Virus record (IMG/VR): IMGVR_UViG_3300046011_006653
Location: 1 to 41,615 of that record
DNA from: a virus
Length of the DNA: 41,615 bases
Direction: 5' to 3' (one strand)
The stretch's first letter is position 1; every line of letters begins with the position of its first letter. This document shows positions 1-8,338 of this stretch, piece by piece. The notes under the pieces are model-generated. The model saw only the letters and a program-made list of their open reading frames with translations. It did no database searches and had not been told where the DNA came from. The position numbers and the translations under genes were made by a program.

Positions 1-945
1 ACCAGTACTTGTAATTCTAAAACCATTAAAAGTAGTATTACTACCAGAACATTCAGGACAATCACATCTTAATCCTCCATTAAATACACCTCTATGGGTT
101 TTATGTGTAGTATAGTTCTTAATTCTATTATATACTTTCTCAAGTAATACAACGTCTTTTTGACAATATTCTATCATTAAATCCATAGATTTTGGATTGT
201 TATCTGTGATTATATTTAACCATAACTGGAATCCACCAGTAGATAATTTTCCACCAAATCCTAAAAACTTGGCTATGTAATCAAGCTTATTAGAGTTAAA
301 TCTAAAACCTTTCCTACTTAATTTAAGTGTATCTATACTTTGAATATCAGGTAATACATCAATATTATGAAGTAAACATCTAGTTCTAAACCATTTAATA
401 TCAAAGTTATCACTGTTATGACCTATCACTTCATCAGCAGAATTAAGTACTTTAGCAAAATCTTTCATCATTTGCTTATCATCACCTTTATTCCAACTTA
501 ATGAATGAACTTCTTTTTCATGTTCCCACTTCCAACATATACATATAATAGCACGCTCTTTTATAATATTTTCATGTGGTATGTTTAGTTTATAACCAAC
601 ATTCCAACTAAATACTACATTAGGACTTGTTTCTATATCAAAATAAAGCCTTCTAAAAGGTTTTTCAACCATTCCTGATACTTTATTAGCTACTTGACTA
701 GATACCTTCTTATATGCAACATTTAAAAGTTTGCTTGATTTACTTATATAAGGGTAAACTTCATTACGAACTGTTTCTCTAGCTCTTATAATCTCAGTTA
801 CCTTAGCAGTATCAAACAAACCTTGTAAATATTCTACAGATTTTTTACAATAACCTGGTTTTATCCTTAGAAAAGATAAAATTCTTTTGTATTCTGCTTT
901 ATCCAACTTCTCATTTATTCTTTCCACTCTTGCAGATTTGCTCAT
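1..945 (-). CDS. DEDDy-type 3'-5' exonuclease, 3' end outside window
   Basis: The frame opens at an ATG (943-945) and stays open for 315 codons to the window edge, so the C-terminus is missing. Residues about 97-265 carry the RNase H-like exonuclease motifs: YFDIET (D103, E105), GHNSDNFD (about 175-182) and YCQKDV (Y260, D264), the last giving the DEDDy variant found in PolB-associated exonucleases. The first 95 residues are basic and helical and have no motif I recognise. A CxCxxC cluster near residues 294-299 suggests that a zinc ribbon follows. It sits just downstream of an unknown gene and the dUTPase, in the replication block. The family degrades DNA 3'-5' in replication or repair. Because the phage polymerase has its own exonuclease domain, a separate repair or recombination role is inferred. 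Confidence 0.8.
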   Translation of the reverse strand, partial: MSKSARVERINEKLDKAEYKRILSFLRIKPGYCKKSVEYLQGLFDTAKVTEIIRARETVRNEVYPYISKSSKLLNVAYKKVSSQVANKVSGMVEKPFRRLYFDIETSPNVVFSWNVGYKLNIPHENIIKERAIICICWKWEHEKEVHSLSWNKGDDKQMMKDFAKVLNSADEVIGHNSDNFDIKWFRTRCLLHNIDVLPDIQSIDTLKLSRKGFRFNSNKLDYIAKFLGFGGKLSTGGFQLWLNIITDNNPKSMDLMIEYCQKDVVLLEKVYNRIKNYTTHKTHRGVFNGGLRCDCPECSGSNTTFNGFRITSTG

Positions 946-960
946 CTTGTTTATTATTAA

Positions 961-1767
961 TTAAAATTTAATTTCTTTATCTTTATAGTTTTCTTGTAAA
1001 AACTTATTTATTAAATACTTTAATGAAACTTTATAATTATCAGTAGTATCATTTTTAATTGTTACAATACCATTATCTTTATCTACTGCTTCAATATTTA
1101 AAACTTCTACTTTCTTTTCATCAAAAGTTAATTTAAGATTATGATCTATTACAAGAATCTTGTTAGGATTACTAGTAGTTTCTATTAAACTTTTAAATAT
1201 AAGTCTGTAAAATTTAAATATTGCTAAATTATATTCTATCGTAGTAATGCCTAATAAATCATAATTCATAAACAATATACCTTGGCTACTAAGGGCTTTT
1301 ATTGTTTCTTCATTATCTGCATCATTATAAATATTTTTTAAACTATTTAATAAAGTATAAGTATTTGTTACAGGAGTTTTAAGTATTTTAGCTAATATTA
1401 CAACACATATCTCATCAGGACTACTATGCTTAAAACTATTAAACATACTTAATCTATCTTCAACAGTTTTGCTATGATCATTAGCTATTTTAAAAATATT
1501 ATAAAAATCTGTTTCATTTACTAAATTATTATCTACAAAAAACTTAGTCCATTCTTCACCAAATATTTCAATAAGAAAAGTAGTTAATATTTCATTAGCT
1601 ATTTCATCACCATGTTCATGTGCTAATAATTCTATTTTTTGTACTATACTACCTTCATTATCTGGTTTAAATTCTTCTACTTTTTCTACAACAGGTACAC
1701 TTTTAATTTGTCCCAGTGCTTCCAAATCCTGAAACCCCTCTTTCTGTGGCTCTAAGTTCTTCTCCAT
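961..1767 (-). CDS. Uncharacterised acidic protein, overlaps dUTPase exon 2
   Basis: About 268 residues, starting at the ATG at 1765-1767. A TTG two codons upstream is less likely. The first 20 or so codons overlap the end of dUTPase exon 2 in another frame. The first 45 residues are Glu/Lys rich and probably disordered. The rest is predicted mixed alpha/beta, rich in Asn, Lys and Ile. I see no catalytic motif, membrane segment or signal peptide. Its place between dUTPase and an exonuclease suggests co-expression with the replication genes. No function is assigned. Confidence 0.7.
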   Translation of the reverse strand: MEKNLEPQKEGFQDLEALGQIKSVPVVEKVEEFKPDNEGSIVQKIELLAHEHGDEIANEILTTFLIEIFGEEWTKFFVDNNLVNETDFYNIFKIANDHSKTVEDRLSMFNSFKHSSPDEICVVILAKILKTPVTNTYTLLNSLKNIYNDADNEETIKALSSQGILFMNYDLLGITTIEYNLAIFKFYRLIFKSLIETTSNPNKILVIDHNLKLTFDEKKVEVLNIEAVDKDNGIVTIKNDTTDNYKVSLKYLINKFLQENYKDKEIKF

Positions 1768-3090
1768 TTTCAATTGTTTTAAATATTGCTTTTTCTACTT
1801 TAGCTAATACACCTTGGGCTATTCTATCACCTTTAGATATAGTTCTTACTTCATTAGACAGATTAATTAAAATTACTGCTATTTCTCCTCTATAATCCAT
1901 TTGTTATCTTGAAAGCTCTTTATCTCTCAAATCTATACTTTTATTGCTCAGTTATTTGTATAGCTCAGACTATATCATCACTATTTCTAGTGTTGGATGT
2001 TCGTGGGTTTATTATATTCTATATTTCTATAGTTTCAAAACCTAGTCGTTGAACCCGCTAGCTTTGTTAAAGGCTAGATAGGCTGCTGATTGTCCTCTTC
2101 AGGATTTTCCAGCAATTTATCCAATTTAAAGACTCCAATTATTCTACCATTATTATTATTTCTAATTATTTTTTTATCCTTTAAATGTTCTTTGGTATGT
2201 TCAGATCTTGTTAAAGGTTGTAAATTAGAAATTTCATTATTATTATGATTATGATCTATATGATGTACATCTATATCTTTTTTTAAATAGTGTTTGTTAT
2301 TAATTAATACAAAATATTTTATATCAAATAACATGTAATTTTGTTCTACTATTAACCTATGCTTTTTAACTCTACTATCCCTATCTTTAAAAGGATGTTC
2401 AGGATTATAAACTTTTATATCTATCTGATTATGATTCTTTTTTTTAATTTCCAACCCTTTAAAAGAACTATTTAATTCTCCTTTTAAACCATATTGATGA
2501 TTATTTTCACCTTTAGTATATTCTTTTTTAAAAAGTAGTAAACACTCTTTAGAACATGTAGGATTTTTGAATTTTAATTTATCTAATCTAGATTTTTTTA
2601 AATACATAGGTTTTTTACAAATACCGCATTCACAGTTAGAAGGTTTTGAAACTTTTAAATTTGCTTCATAACAATGATAAGAACAAAAGTTCATAGGATA
2701 TTTTTTAGTAGAGTATTTTTCATACTCTTTATTACACATAACACAATTCATAATTTTTTATATTTTGTACAAATATATAACATAATTAATAATAATTATT
2801 AATTTTCCTGGTATTGTAGATTAAGCTCTACATAGCTTTAGTTTAGAGTCTATTGTCCCTGGAGCATTTAATACAGTAATAGTTTGCTTTAAAGCTAAAC
2901 CACTTCTAGGTCTAATTTGTATTTCAGTATCATCTGGTAATTCTACCATTATTCCTGTAGGTACTAACACAGGCTCATTAGGATATAATACAGCATCTTG
3001 TGATGCTACTAAATCAAATCCACTTGAGCCTTCTGTAGCATATTTAGGAATAACTCCATTTTCAGTTGTTTTAATTTTTACTTCTATCAT
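1703..3090 (-). CDS. dut: dUTP diphosphatase, split by a group I intron
   Basis: Two exons are evident. Exon 1 (3090 to 2845, 82 codons) has the trimeric dUTPase motifs [14 protein letters not shown] and the start of motif III (LNAPGTIDS). Exon 2 (1897 to 1703, 64 codons) resumes inside the same motif with DYRGEI, then GDRIAQ, and ends with the P-loop-like [10 protein letters not shown] arm. Joined, they give 146 residues, a normal dUTPase length, with the junction reading GTIDS/DYRGEI as in intact enzymes. Without splicing the frame reads ten codons into the intron and stops at TAA. The enzyme hydrolyses dUTP to dUMP and PPi, keeping uracil out of phage DNA. The start ATG directly follows the stop of the upstream 70-residue ORF. 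Confidence 0.93.
1898..2844 (-). ncRNA. Group I self-splicing intron in dUTPase
   Basis: About 947 nt lie between the exons. They show the conserved group I core on the minus strand. The R element GTTCAACGACTAGG (2041-2054) pairs with the S-like GATATAGTC (1968-1976) to form P7. A GAAA-capped P8 hairpin, CACTAGAAATAGTG, is at 1979-1992. A P6-like CTAGC/GCTAG hairpin precedes R, and a Q-like AATCAGCAGCC lies near 2080-2091. The 5' exon ends in U (GACTCT) and the intron ends in G (AAATG), as group I splicing requires. I could not draw a clean P1 with the usual U-G pair. The HNH gene sits between the 5' end and the core. Confidence 0.88.
2074..2751 (-). CDS. Intron-encoded HNH homing endonuclease
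   Basis: 225 residues. The N-terminus has several Cys pairs (CVMC, CSYHC, CECGIC, CSKEC), suggesting zinc-finger DNA-binding modules. Residues about 87-105 ([18 protein letters not shown]) resemble the NUMOD3 DNA-binding motif of homing endonucleases. Residues about 160-190 are an HNH nuclease: [20 protein letters not shown] followed by a basic EHTKEHL segment. It lies wholly within the group I intron, and its last codons (N-Q-Q-P-I) overlap the Q-like core element, so ORF and ribozyme share sequence. Enzymes of this type cut intronless alleles, here dUTPase genes, so that the intron is copied in. Confidence 0.92.
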   Translation of the reverse strand: MNCVMCNKEYEKYSTKKYPMNFCSYHCYEANLKVSKPSNCECGICKKPMYLKKSRLDKLKFKNPTCSKECLLLFKKEYTKGENNHQYGLKGELNSSFKGLEIKKKNHNQIDIKVYNPEHPFKDRDSRVKKHRLIVEQNYMLFDIKYFVLINNKHYLKKDIDVHHIDHNHNNNEISNLQPLTRSEHTKEHLKDKKIIRNNNNGRIIGVFKLDKLLENPEEDNQQPI

Positions 3091-3303
3091 TTATATACTT
3101 AAATCTAATACTACTTTTTTCTCATTTAATAATTTACAAATACCTTCAGCTATTCCTTTAGTATTTGCAAAATAATTCTTAACTGTACTAACTACAATTT
3201 TTACATCTTTACTTTCTATATATACAATATCATGGCTTTTATTGCTTTCATTAAGTTGTATTATATAAGTACCTTCAATACCTATATTTTTTAGTGAACT
3301 CAT
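3091..3303 (-). CDS. Small uncharacterised protein upstream of dUTPase
   Basis: 70 residues, ATG start. The stop TAA is followed immediately by the dUTPase ATG, and the start overlaps the end of the next upstream gene, so translation is probably coupled. It looks like a compact beta-alpha fold (beta strands near 12-40, helix near 48-60). No motif is recognised and the function is unknown. Confidence 0.65.
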   Translation of the reverse strand: MSSLKNIGIEGTYIIQLNESNKSHDIVYIESKDVKIVVSTVKNYFANTKGIAEGICKLLNEKKVVLDLSI

Positions 3304-3647
3304 ATTTCTAGTTTTAGTTGATTTTCTTTTACTTTAGTGTATATTTTATTCCTGTTATCTATAACAGTATTATTTATTACACCTTCTTCTAACATTAATA
3401 TACTAGCTGAAGCATGAGATAAATGTGAGTTACCACTTTCATCCATATCTTCACCCATTAACCAAGCATCTAAATGTCTTTGACAAGCATCGTACAATCT
3501 TAAAGCTTCTATTTTACCAGAATAATTAAATTTATTGTATTTCTTTTGTCCATAATTAAATGCTTTAATTGTATTTATTAATGCTTTTCTAGGTAAATCT
3601 GAATGTTCATACTTACCTGTATCATATTTTGTAACTTCTCCTATCAT
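3300..3647 (-). CDS. dATP/dGTP diphosphohydrolase-like protein (DUF5664 type)
   Basis: Start chosen at the ATG at 3645-3647, one base after the upstream TAA. An in-frame TTG lies further upstream. It gives about 115 residues. The family pattern is clear: KYDTGKYEHSDLP near the N-terminus, then YGQKKYNKFNY, YDACQRHLDAWLMGED and SHLSHASASILMLEE. These are metal- and nucleotide-binding segments of the small all-alpha MazG-like phage proteins annotated DUF5664 or dATP/dGTP diphosphohydrolase. Known relatives hydrolyse deoxynucleotides to adjust pools. The neighbouring dUTPase fits a nucleotide-pool role. Confidence 0.8.
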   Translation of the reverse strand: MIGEVTKYDTGKYEHSDLPRKALINTIKAFNYGQKKYNKFNYSGKIEALRLYDACQRHLDAWLMGEDMDESGNSHLSHASASILMLEEGVINNTVIDNRNKIYTKVKENQLKLEI

Positions 3648-3648
3648 C

Positions 3649-4194
3649 TTACATAAACTTTTTAATATCAAATACTTCTATTCTAAATTCAGGTTTACTA
3701 GATATTTCTCTTTTAGGTAATTTAGCATCTAGTTGCTGTTCTAGTAATTCAATATCTGTATTACTAGGATAGAATATTTTTTTATACTTATTATATAAAT
3801 CTTTATTATATCTTAAATAACATTGTAATGATAATTCTTTAAAACTATTACTAGTCTTAGAAAAATCACCATTAATTAGTAAATAAAAATCATTTATATA
3901 AGCTCTAGGAAAGTTAAACTTAAATATGTAATAATTCTCTGTTTCAGTATAAGATTCAAATAACTTATTGTTAGTTAATTCTTCATATACTTTCAGATAA
4001 CTAGCAGTATCTTCAAAACTTCTTGTATATACTACCACTAATTTTTCATAATCTTCTACTATTTCTACATAAGAATTGTAATAATTCTTACCCCAAAATA
4101 CTAAAGGATAATTCAACAAGTTTCTAAAAAACATAGAACTGCAAGTTTCTATATTATTATCAACTGTGTCCGTGATTAAAGTACTCTCCCTCAT
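3649..4194 (-). CDS. Uncharacterised protein
   Basis: About 181 residues from the ATG at 4192-4194, which has a GGGGAAGAAA stretch just upstream. An in-frame ATG at 4227 would lengthen the overlap with the exonuclease gene to 68 nt. Aromatic-rich (many Tyr/Phe), predicted alpha/beta, no signal or membrane segment. It sits between the 5'-3' exonuclease and the dATP/dGTP hydrolase-like gene, overlapping the first. No family is recognised. Confidence 0.65.
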   Translation of the reverse strand: MRESTLITDTVDNNIETCSSMFFRNLLNYPLVFWGKNYYNSYVEIVEDYEKLVVVYTRSFEDTASYLKVYEELTNNKLFESYTETENYYIFKFNFPRAYINDFYLLINGDFSKTSNSFKELSLQCYLRYNKDLYNKYKKIFYPSNTDIELLEQQLDAKLPKREISSKPEFRIEVFDIKKFM

Positions 4195-5005
4195 TTTCTT
4201 CCCCTTCATTTCTAATACTTTTACCATATAAATCTAATATATCTCCAAGTTCCATATCTTTAAATAAAGACATATCTCTTTTTAAATATATCAGCTTAAA
4301 ACTTTCTGCAAATGATTCAACTCCTTTTTCTAACCCTAACCTCTTTATGAAGGTAGTCAAGACCAAGTTTGAATAATCCCCAACATCTGTATTTCCTAAC
4401 ATATTAGAAGCTGATACAGCCCCTAACCCTTTAAGGTACTTTATATTATCTACTTTATCTCCTATTAGCATTTGATACCATAAGTTATATTCACTATCTT
4501 CTTTAGAAACATATTGTACTTGTTTCTTATTAAGATTGTAATGATAACCAGGTATTTGTAATAAGTCTTTATCAGTAGAAAATATAATAGTGTTACTATT
4601 TTCAGATTGATTAGCTGCTAGAGCATCATCGGCTTCATAACCATCTACAAAGTAGAAAGTGTCTGTTGCGGATAGATGGCGTTTGAGCTCATTCAAATTA
4701 TCAGGCAATAAAAAAGCTGTTCTATTAGCTTTATATTTAGCTGTAACTTGTTTTCTAAAACTATTACTACTAAAATAACCAATATATTTATTTATATTCA
4801 TGTCATTACTACAAACTGTAGCTCGTAAATACGCATAAAACTCTTTTATCAAATCATCCAAACTCCTGCCCTCTTGACTTCCATATAAAGAAATTTGTTC
4901 TGAAGTTTGTTTCTTATTAACAGCTATTCTAAAAGCAAAAATATCAGCATCTAATAATGCTATTGTAACATTTTTAGGTACTTCTTCTACTATAGAATAT
5001 CTCAT
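4160..5005 (-). CDS. 5'-3' exonuclease (FEN/PIN-like)
   Basis: 281 residues. The N-terminal LLDADIFAFRIA gives the first acidic metal ligand. Residues about 129-134 read YEADDALA, and STDKDLLQIPG follows near 150, together the acidic core of T4 RNase H/T5 exonuclease-type enzymes. IGDKVDNIKYLKGLG near 195-210 is the helix-hairpin-helix-type DNA-binding stretch of the family. Such enzymes remove RNA primers and flaps in phage replication. It overlaps the next downstream gene and shares ATGA-type junctions with its neighbours, so it is likely part of one operon with primase and helicase. Confidence 0.9.
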   Translation of the reverse strand: MRYSIVEEVPKNVTIALLDADIFAFRIAVNKKQTSEQISLYGSQEGRSLDDLIKEFYAYLRATVCSNDMNINKYIGYFSSNSFRKQVTAKYKANRTAFLLPDNLNELKRHLSATDTFYFVDGYEADDALAANQSENSNTIIFSTDKDLLQIPGYHYNLNKKQVQYVSKEDSEYNLWYQMLIGDKVDNIKYLKGLGAVSASNMLGNTDVGDYSNLVLTTFIKRLGLEKGVESFAESFKLIYLKRDMSLFKDMELGDILDLYGKSIRNEGEENEGEYFNHGHS

Positions 5006-5292
5006 TAATCTAAAACATTATCATTTACAAATTCTATCCATTCATCATACAAATTAGATAAATAATATATCTTTTGTTTATCAAAATGAATATTCATTCT
5101 GTCAGAAAGCTCATCTATATAATCACTGATTAGCGATCCTACAGAATATCTTCCATTTATTGCTAGATTAAATAACCTGCTATTTGTATTATCTTTACCA
5201 TATTTATCTATAAAATTGGTAATTTTTTGTACAAATTGTTCAGGGTATTTAACTGTTACTTCTGTTAAATTCTTAATAACTGTTTGTTTCAT
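5005..5292 (-). CDS. Small uncharacterised protein
   Basis: 95 residues, predicted mostly helical (KYPEQFVQKITNFIDKYG, then DYIDELSDRMN). One base overlap with the exonuclease start suggests translational coupling. No motif, signal or membrane segment is seen. Confidence 0.65.
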   Translation of the reverse strand: MKQTVIKNLTEVTVKYPEQFVQKITNFIDKYGKDNTNSRLFNLAINGRYSVGSLISDYIDELSDRMNIHFDKQKIYYLSNLYDEWIEFVNDNVLD

Positions 5293-5296
5293 CTAT

Positions 5297-5509
5297 TTAA
5301 TTTATAATTTCAACAATAAAATTAGTTGTAATATATTGTTGTAAGTCATTAACTAGTTGTTCTAATTCTTTATTTTTTTCTTCAGTTATTATAAAAATTT
5401 TATTTGTTTCATCAAATTCATACAAATCATTATGATTATATTTAGATTTAATCATAATTTCTGCTAAATCATCACTTAATAATTGTAATTCTATTTTAGA
5501 TATTATCAT
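5297..5509 (-). CDS. Small uncharacterised protein
   Basis: 70 residues, alpha/beta, acidic. The ATG overlaps the stop of the RusA-like gene by four bases. Its KNKELEQLVNDLQQY segment could form a short helix or coiled coil. No family recognised. Confidence 0.6.
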   Translation of the reverse strand: MIISKIELQLLSDDLAEIMIKSKYNHNDLYEFDETNKIFIITEEKNKELEQLVNDLQQYITTNFIVEIIN

Positions 5510-6096
5510 ATTTTAAATATAGTTATTGTTAATAATGTTTCTTCAGATTCTATATATGTACAAGGAGTACTCCTTACATATTGAACAGAATCATCTTCTA
5601 TTATAGTATTTTTCAATACATCTAATAAACATTTCTTATAAAATAAAGCATGATTATCTAAATCCCAATCACCTCTTCCAATAGGCTTTCTAAATTCCAT
5701 AGCTACTCCAATAGGATAAGCTTCTTTAGTTAACTTTTTAAAAGGTTTTATATAAGGATATAAAAATGATTTTATTTCGTTAGCTATTTTACTTCTTAAA
5801 TTATGGTCTATCCCTGACCATAAATCATTACCTCTAATTTTCTTAAATTTAGGTGTACCAGCTGCACGTATGTTCTTTAATATTTTTTCATTGTTTTCAT
5901 CAATTAAGAATCCTAAACTATTGTATTTATATTTAGGATTGTTTAAGTATCTTTTAGGTATTTTAGTACCTTTCTTATAATAAATTGGTCTTCTCTTTTT
6001 AGAAAGTTGAACAAATTCTATATAATCAGGTATCTCGATTTTATAAATTAGATTACTAGATAATTCTTTGTTTTCTTCATGGTTTAATTGTTCCAT
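5506..6096 (-). CDS. RusA-like Holliday junction resolvase
   Basis: 196 residues. The C-terminal half has the RusA pattern: a basic RKPIGRGDWDLDNHALFYKK segment, in which two Asp of DLDN are expected metal ligands, then LLDVL and IIEDDSVQYV, supplying the third acidic site. The first 100 residues are an extra basic extension. RusA enzymes act as dimers to cut four-way junctions and are common in phages that replicate with recombination. It sits between the 5'-3' exonuclease and primase genes and overlaps the primase by 20 nt. Confidence 0.85.
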   Translation of the reverse strand: MEQLNHEENKELSSNLIYKIEIPDYIEFVQLSKKRRPIYYKKGTKIPKRYLNNPKYKYNSLGFLIDENNEKILKNIRAAGTPKFKKIRGNDLWSGIDHNLRSKIANEIKSFLYPYIKPFKKLTKEAYPIGVAMEFRKPIGRGDWDLDNHALFYKKCLLDVLKNTIIEDDSVQYVRSTPCTYIESEETLLTITIFKI

Positions 6097-7090
6097 TTAC
6101 AAGTTTATCTATTACTTCTTTTGCTTCTTGATACCCTCTTTCTTTTATAAAATCAGAAATATCTTTAATATCATATTCATCAGGAATAAATATTGAAGGT
6201 ATTTTAAAGTCTTTGTTTAGCTTATCTGCACCTCTTTTACCAGCTTCATCTGTATCATAAAATGATATAATATTAACAAATCTTTTAGTTAGCTTATTAT
6301 AGAATTCATATTCTAATCTATTAGCTTCTCCTTGTAAACTAATAGCATTATAACCTAGTTTATATAATACAATAACATCTTTTAAGCTCTTTGTAATGAT
6401 TAAAGTAGTATCAAGGTTAGATAACATATCATAGCCTTCTATATTCTCTTTAGAACCATTAAAAAGCCATTTAAACTTTCTATCAGCCAAAGGAGAGTAT
6501 ATCTTGTAGGATATTCTATCAAATTCACTAAATTCATAAGCATAAATTGGATTATTATTTGTATAGTATTTAACTAATTTATCATCTAAAAATACTTGCT
6601 TACAACTAAAAACATTAAATTTTACTAAATCTTCTATATTTACTGAATATTGCTTCCAGTAATCTATATCTATTTTAGTAAAAGGTTGTTTTCTTATAGT
6701 TATAATTTTCTTATTATTAGTTGTTTTGCTGTTGTAAACATCAGAAGAATCAACTTGAATTCTTGGTAATTGCTTACTATTAGATTTATTAATATTAAAA
6801 TCATTGGATATTATTTTTAAAGCTTCTATAAAAGTACACATATAAAGCTTTTGTACTATACTAAAACAATCAAATGTTTCACCTGTTGAAAAGTCTTTAG
6901 CTATTATTTTATTGTTAATTTCTTTAATACCAAAACTAGGATTACTATCCTTTCTAAAAGGACTGCTAATCAAGGTATTATATTTAATTTTAACATTAAG
7001 ATAATATTCGACTATTTCTAAAGGTGAAACATAAGATAATATTAGGTCTTTACTGATTTTTTCTTCTTTATTTGAAAAATCAAATCTCAA
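6077..7090 (-). CDS. DnaG-like DNA primase
   Basis: 337 residues from a TTG start. No nearby in-frame ATG precedes the conserved region. The N-terminal part resembles a CHC2 primase domain (SSPFRKDSNPSFG, KDFSTGETFDCFSIV), but the four zinc-binding Cys/His are not present. Residues about 225-310 look like a Toprim domain: LIITKSLKDV (in place of the usual invariant Glu region), then FYDTDEAGKRGADKL with the DxD-like pair. It makes RNA primers for the phage polymerase, beside helicase and SSB. The missing zinc site is the main oddity, and the Toprim Glu is replaced by Lys-Ser at the expected place. Confidence 0.85.
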   Translation of the reverse strand: MRFDFSNKEEKISKDLILSYVSPLEIVEYYLNVKIKYNTLISSPFRKDSNPSFGIKEINNKIIAKDFSTGETFDCFSIVQKLYMCTFIEALKIISNDFNINKSNSKQLPRIQVDSSDVYNSKTTNNKKIITIRKQPFTKIDIDYWKQYSVNIEDLVKFNVFSCKQVFLDDKLVKYYTNNNPIYAYEFSEFDRISYKIYSPLADRKFKWLFNGSKENIEGYDMLSNLDTTLIITKSLKDVIVLYKLGYNAISLQGEANRLEYEFYNKLTKRFVNIISFYDTDEAGKRGADKLNKDFKIPSIFIPDEYDIKDISDFIKERGYQEAKEVIDKLVNGTIKP

Positions 7091-7092
7091 AT

Positions 7093-7620
7093 TTAGAATG
7101 GTAAATCATTTTTTTGAGGAGCAGCTACGTTTTCAGAAGGTAATCTTTCTACGTCATACTTATTTGTTTCATCAAATTTTAACTTTGATTCCCCTGCATT
7201 TACTTTAACCATATTCTCACAAAAGTCAGGTAAACCAATGTCTGATTTAATTCTAACTTTTCCTTCTTTATTCATATACTCAACACCTTTAACTTTCAAT
7301 CTAAAAGCTTTACCAGTTAATGCAGCATTGATTTTATCAATATTATTCATACTAGCTACTTTATCATTTTCATAATGTTTAGTTAGCATGTGTTTTAATT
7401 TAGAAGTTGTATAAGGAACAGCTCCGCCTTCCATAGACCAACTAACTTCCAATTCTTCACCATTTTCTTTAACAAAGCCTACTTTAACAACATTTTTACC
7501 ATTAGGTGTTGTATCTGCCATAACTCCTGTTACAGTAACTCCTTCGTGAATACCTGGACGCATAATTTGCTTACCTGTTACTACTCTATCTCCTTCTACA
7601 CTATTAAAATCTAAATTCAT
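7093..7620 (-). CDS. Putative single-stranded DNA-binding protein
   Basis: 175 residues, predicted beta-rich through residue 130 (OB-fold-like), followed by a flexible polar tail ending in NDLPF. That ending matches the acidic/hydrophobic C-terminal tip of bacterial SSBs (DDDIPF type), which recruits replication partners. It lies between primase and a Sak4-like ATPase. Sak4 single-strand annealing proteins usually work with an SSB partner, which strengthens the inference. Sequence similarity to classical SSB is not evident by eye, so the call rests on tail and context. Confidence 0.7.
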   Translation of the reverse strand: MNLDFNSVEGDRVVTGKQIMRPGIHEGVTVTGVMADTTPNGKNVVKVGFVKENGEELEVSWSMEGGAVPYTTSKLKHMLTKHYENDKVASMNNIDKINAALTGKAFRLKVKGVEYMNKEGKVRIKSDIGLPDFCENMVKVNAGESKLKFDETNKYDVERLPSENVAAPQKNDLPF

Positions 7621-7676
7621 CTGTTTCTTGTTTTTACGTTAATTACTAATTTACTTATCCTATTTCTAGGTTCTAT

Positions 7677-8336
7677 TTATTTTACAAACTCTAATACTTT
7701 ATCTAAAATAAAGTTACTATCATTTGTTATTTTTAATATATCCTCTCCAAAAATATCAGGAGGACACTTTGCTGATGTACCTTCAGCAGCTAATATAAAG
7801 CTGTATTCAGGCTTTTTACCATCATGAAATCTTTTATCTGTATATAAGACCATTGTATAGTCTTTTTCTACAAAACCCTCAAATTCCTTACCTTTAACTT
7901 TAATACGTTTTTCAGGAGCTCCTTCTAAGTTTAATATTTCATAATGTCCTGTTACAAACACTTCTTTTTGTACTCGTTTAACATAGGTATTAAACATACT
8001 AATAAACTCAGCATATTGTTGCCATACGTCAAAACCTTTCTTAGTTTTTCTAGCTTCTTGTAAAGCTAAATCAACAGCAGCACTAAAACTATCTATTACT
8101 ATACAAGTAACATCAGGTAATTTTGCTGCATCCGCTATAGCTGTTAAAACATCTTGAGAAGTATTACACCTAATATTATACTTTAAATTATTTTTAAATG
8201 GTAAAGGTTTATTCTCTACATTTATAAAATAAGTAGTATTAGGATTCATATTTCTAAAAGAATATGTTTTACCATCACCACTTGAGCCTACAATAAATAT
8301 CTTGTAATAATCTCTTTCTACCGCACTTTTTTCCAT
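7677..8336 (-). CDS. Sak4-like RecA-fold ATPase (AAA_24)
   Basis: 219 residues. Walker A is VGSSGDGKTYS (residues about 16-26). Walker B is CIVIDSFSA (about 83-91). VFVTGHYE near 128 is the sensor-like strand of RecA-fold ATPases. The lack of extra domains matches phage AAA_24/Sak4 proteins, which anneal single strands or assist recombination together with SSB. It stands between the SSB-like gene and the DnaB-like helicase, two bases from the latter. Confidence 0.85.
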   Translation of the reverse strand: MEKSAVERDYYKIFIVGSSGDGKTYSFRNMNPNTTYFINVENKPLPFKNNLKYNIRCNTSQDVLTAIADAAKLPDVTCIVIDSFSAAVDLALQEARKTKKGFDVWQQYAEFISMFNTYVKRVQKEVFVTGHYEILNLEGAPEKRIKVKGKEFEGFVEKDYTMVLYTDKRFHDGKKPEYSFILAAEGTSAKCPPDIFGEDILKITNDSNFILDKVLEFVK

Positions 8337-8338
8337 CT

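Noticed and set aside
961-1773. Longer start (TTG at 1773) for the unknown acidic protein
   Set aside because: The TTG is followed two codons later by ATG at 1767, which is the more usual start.
1898-2844. Group II intron or simple frameshift as the cause of the split dUTPase
   Set aside because: No GUGYG start or domain V hairpin is seen, whereas the group I R and S elements and P8 are present.
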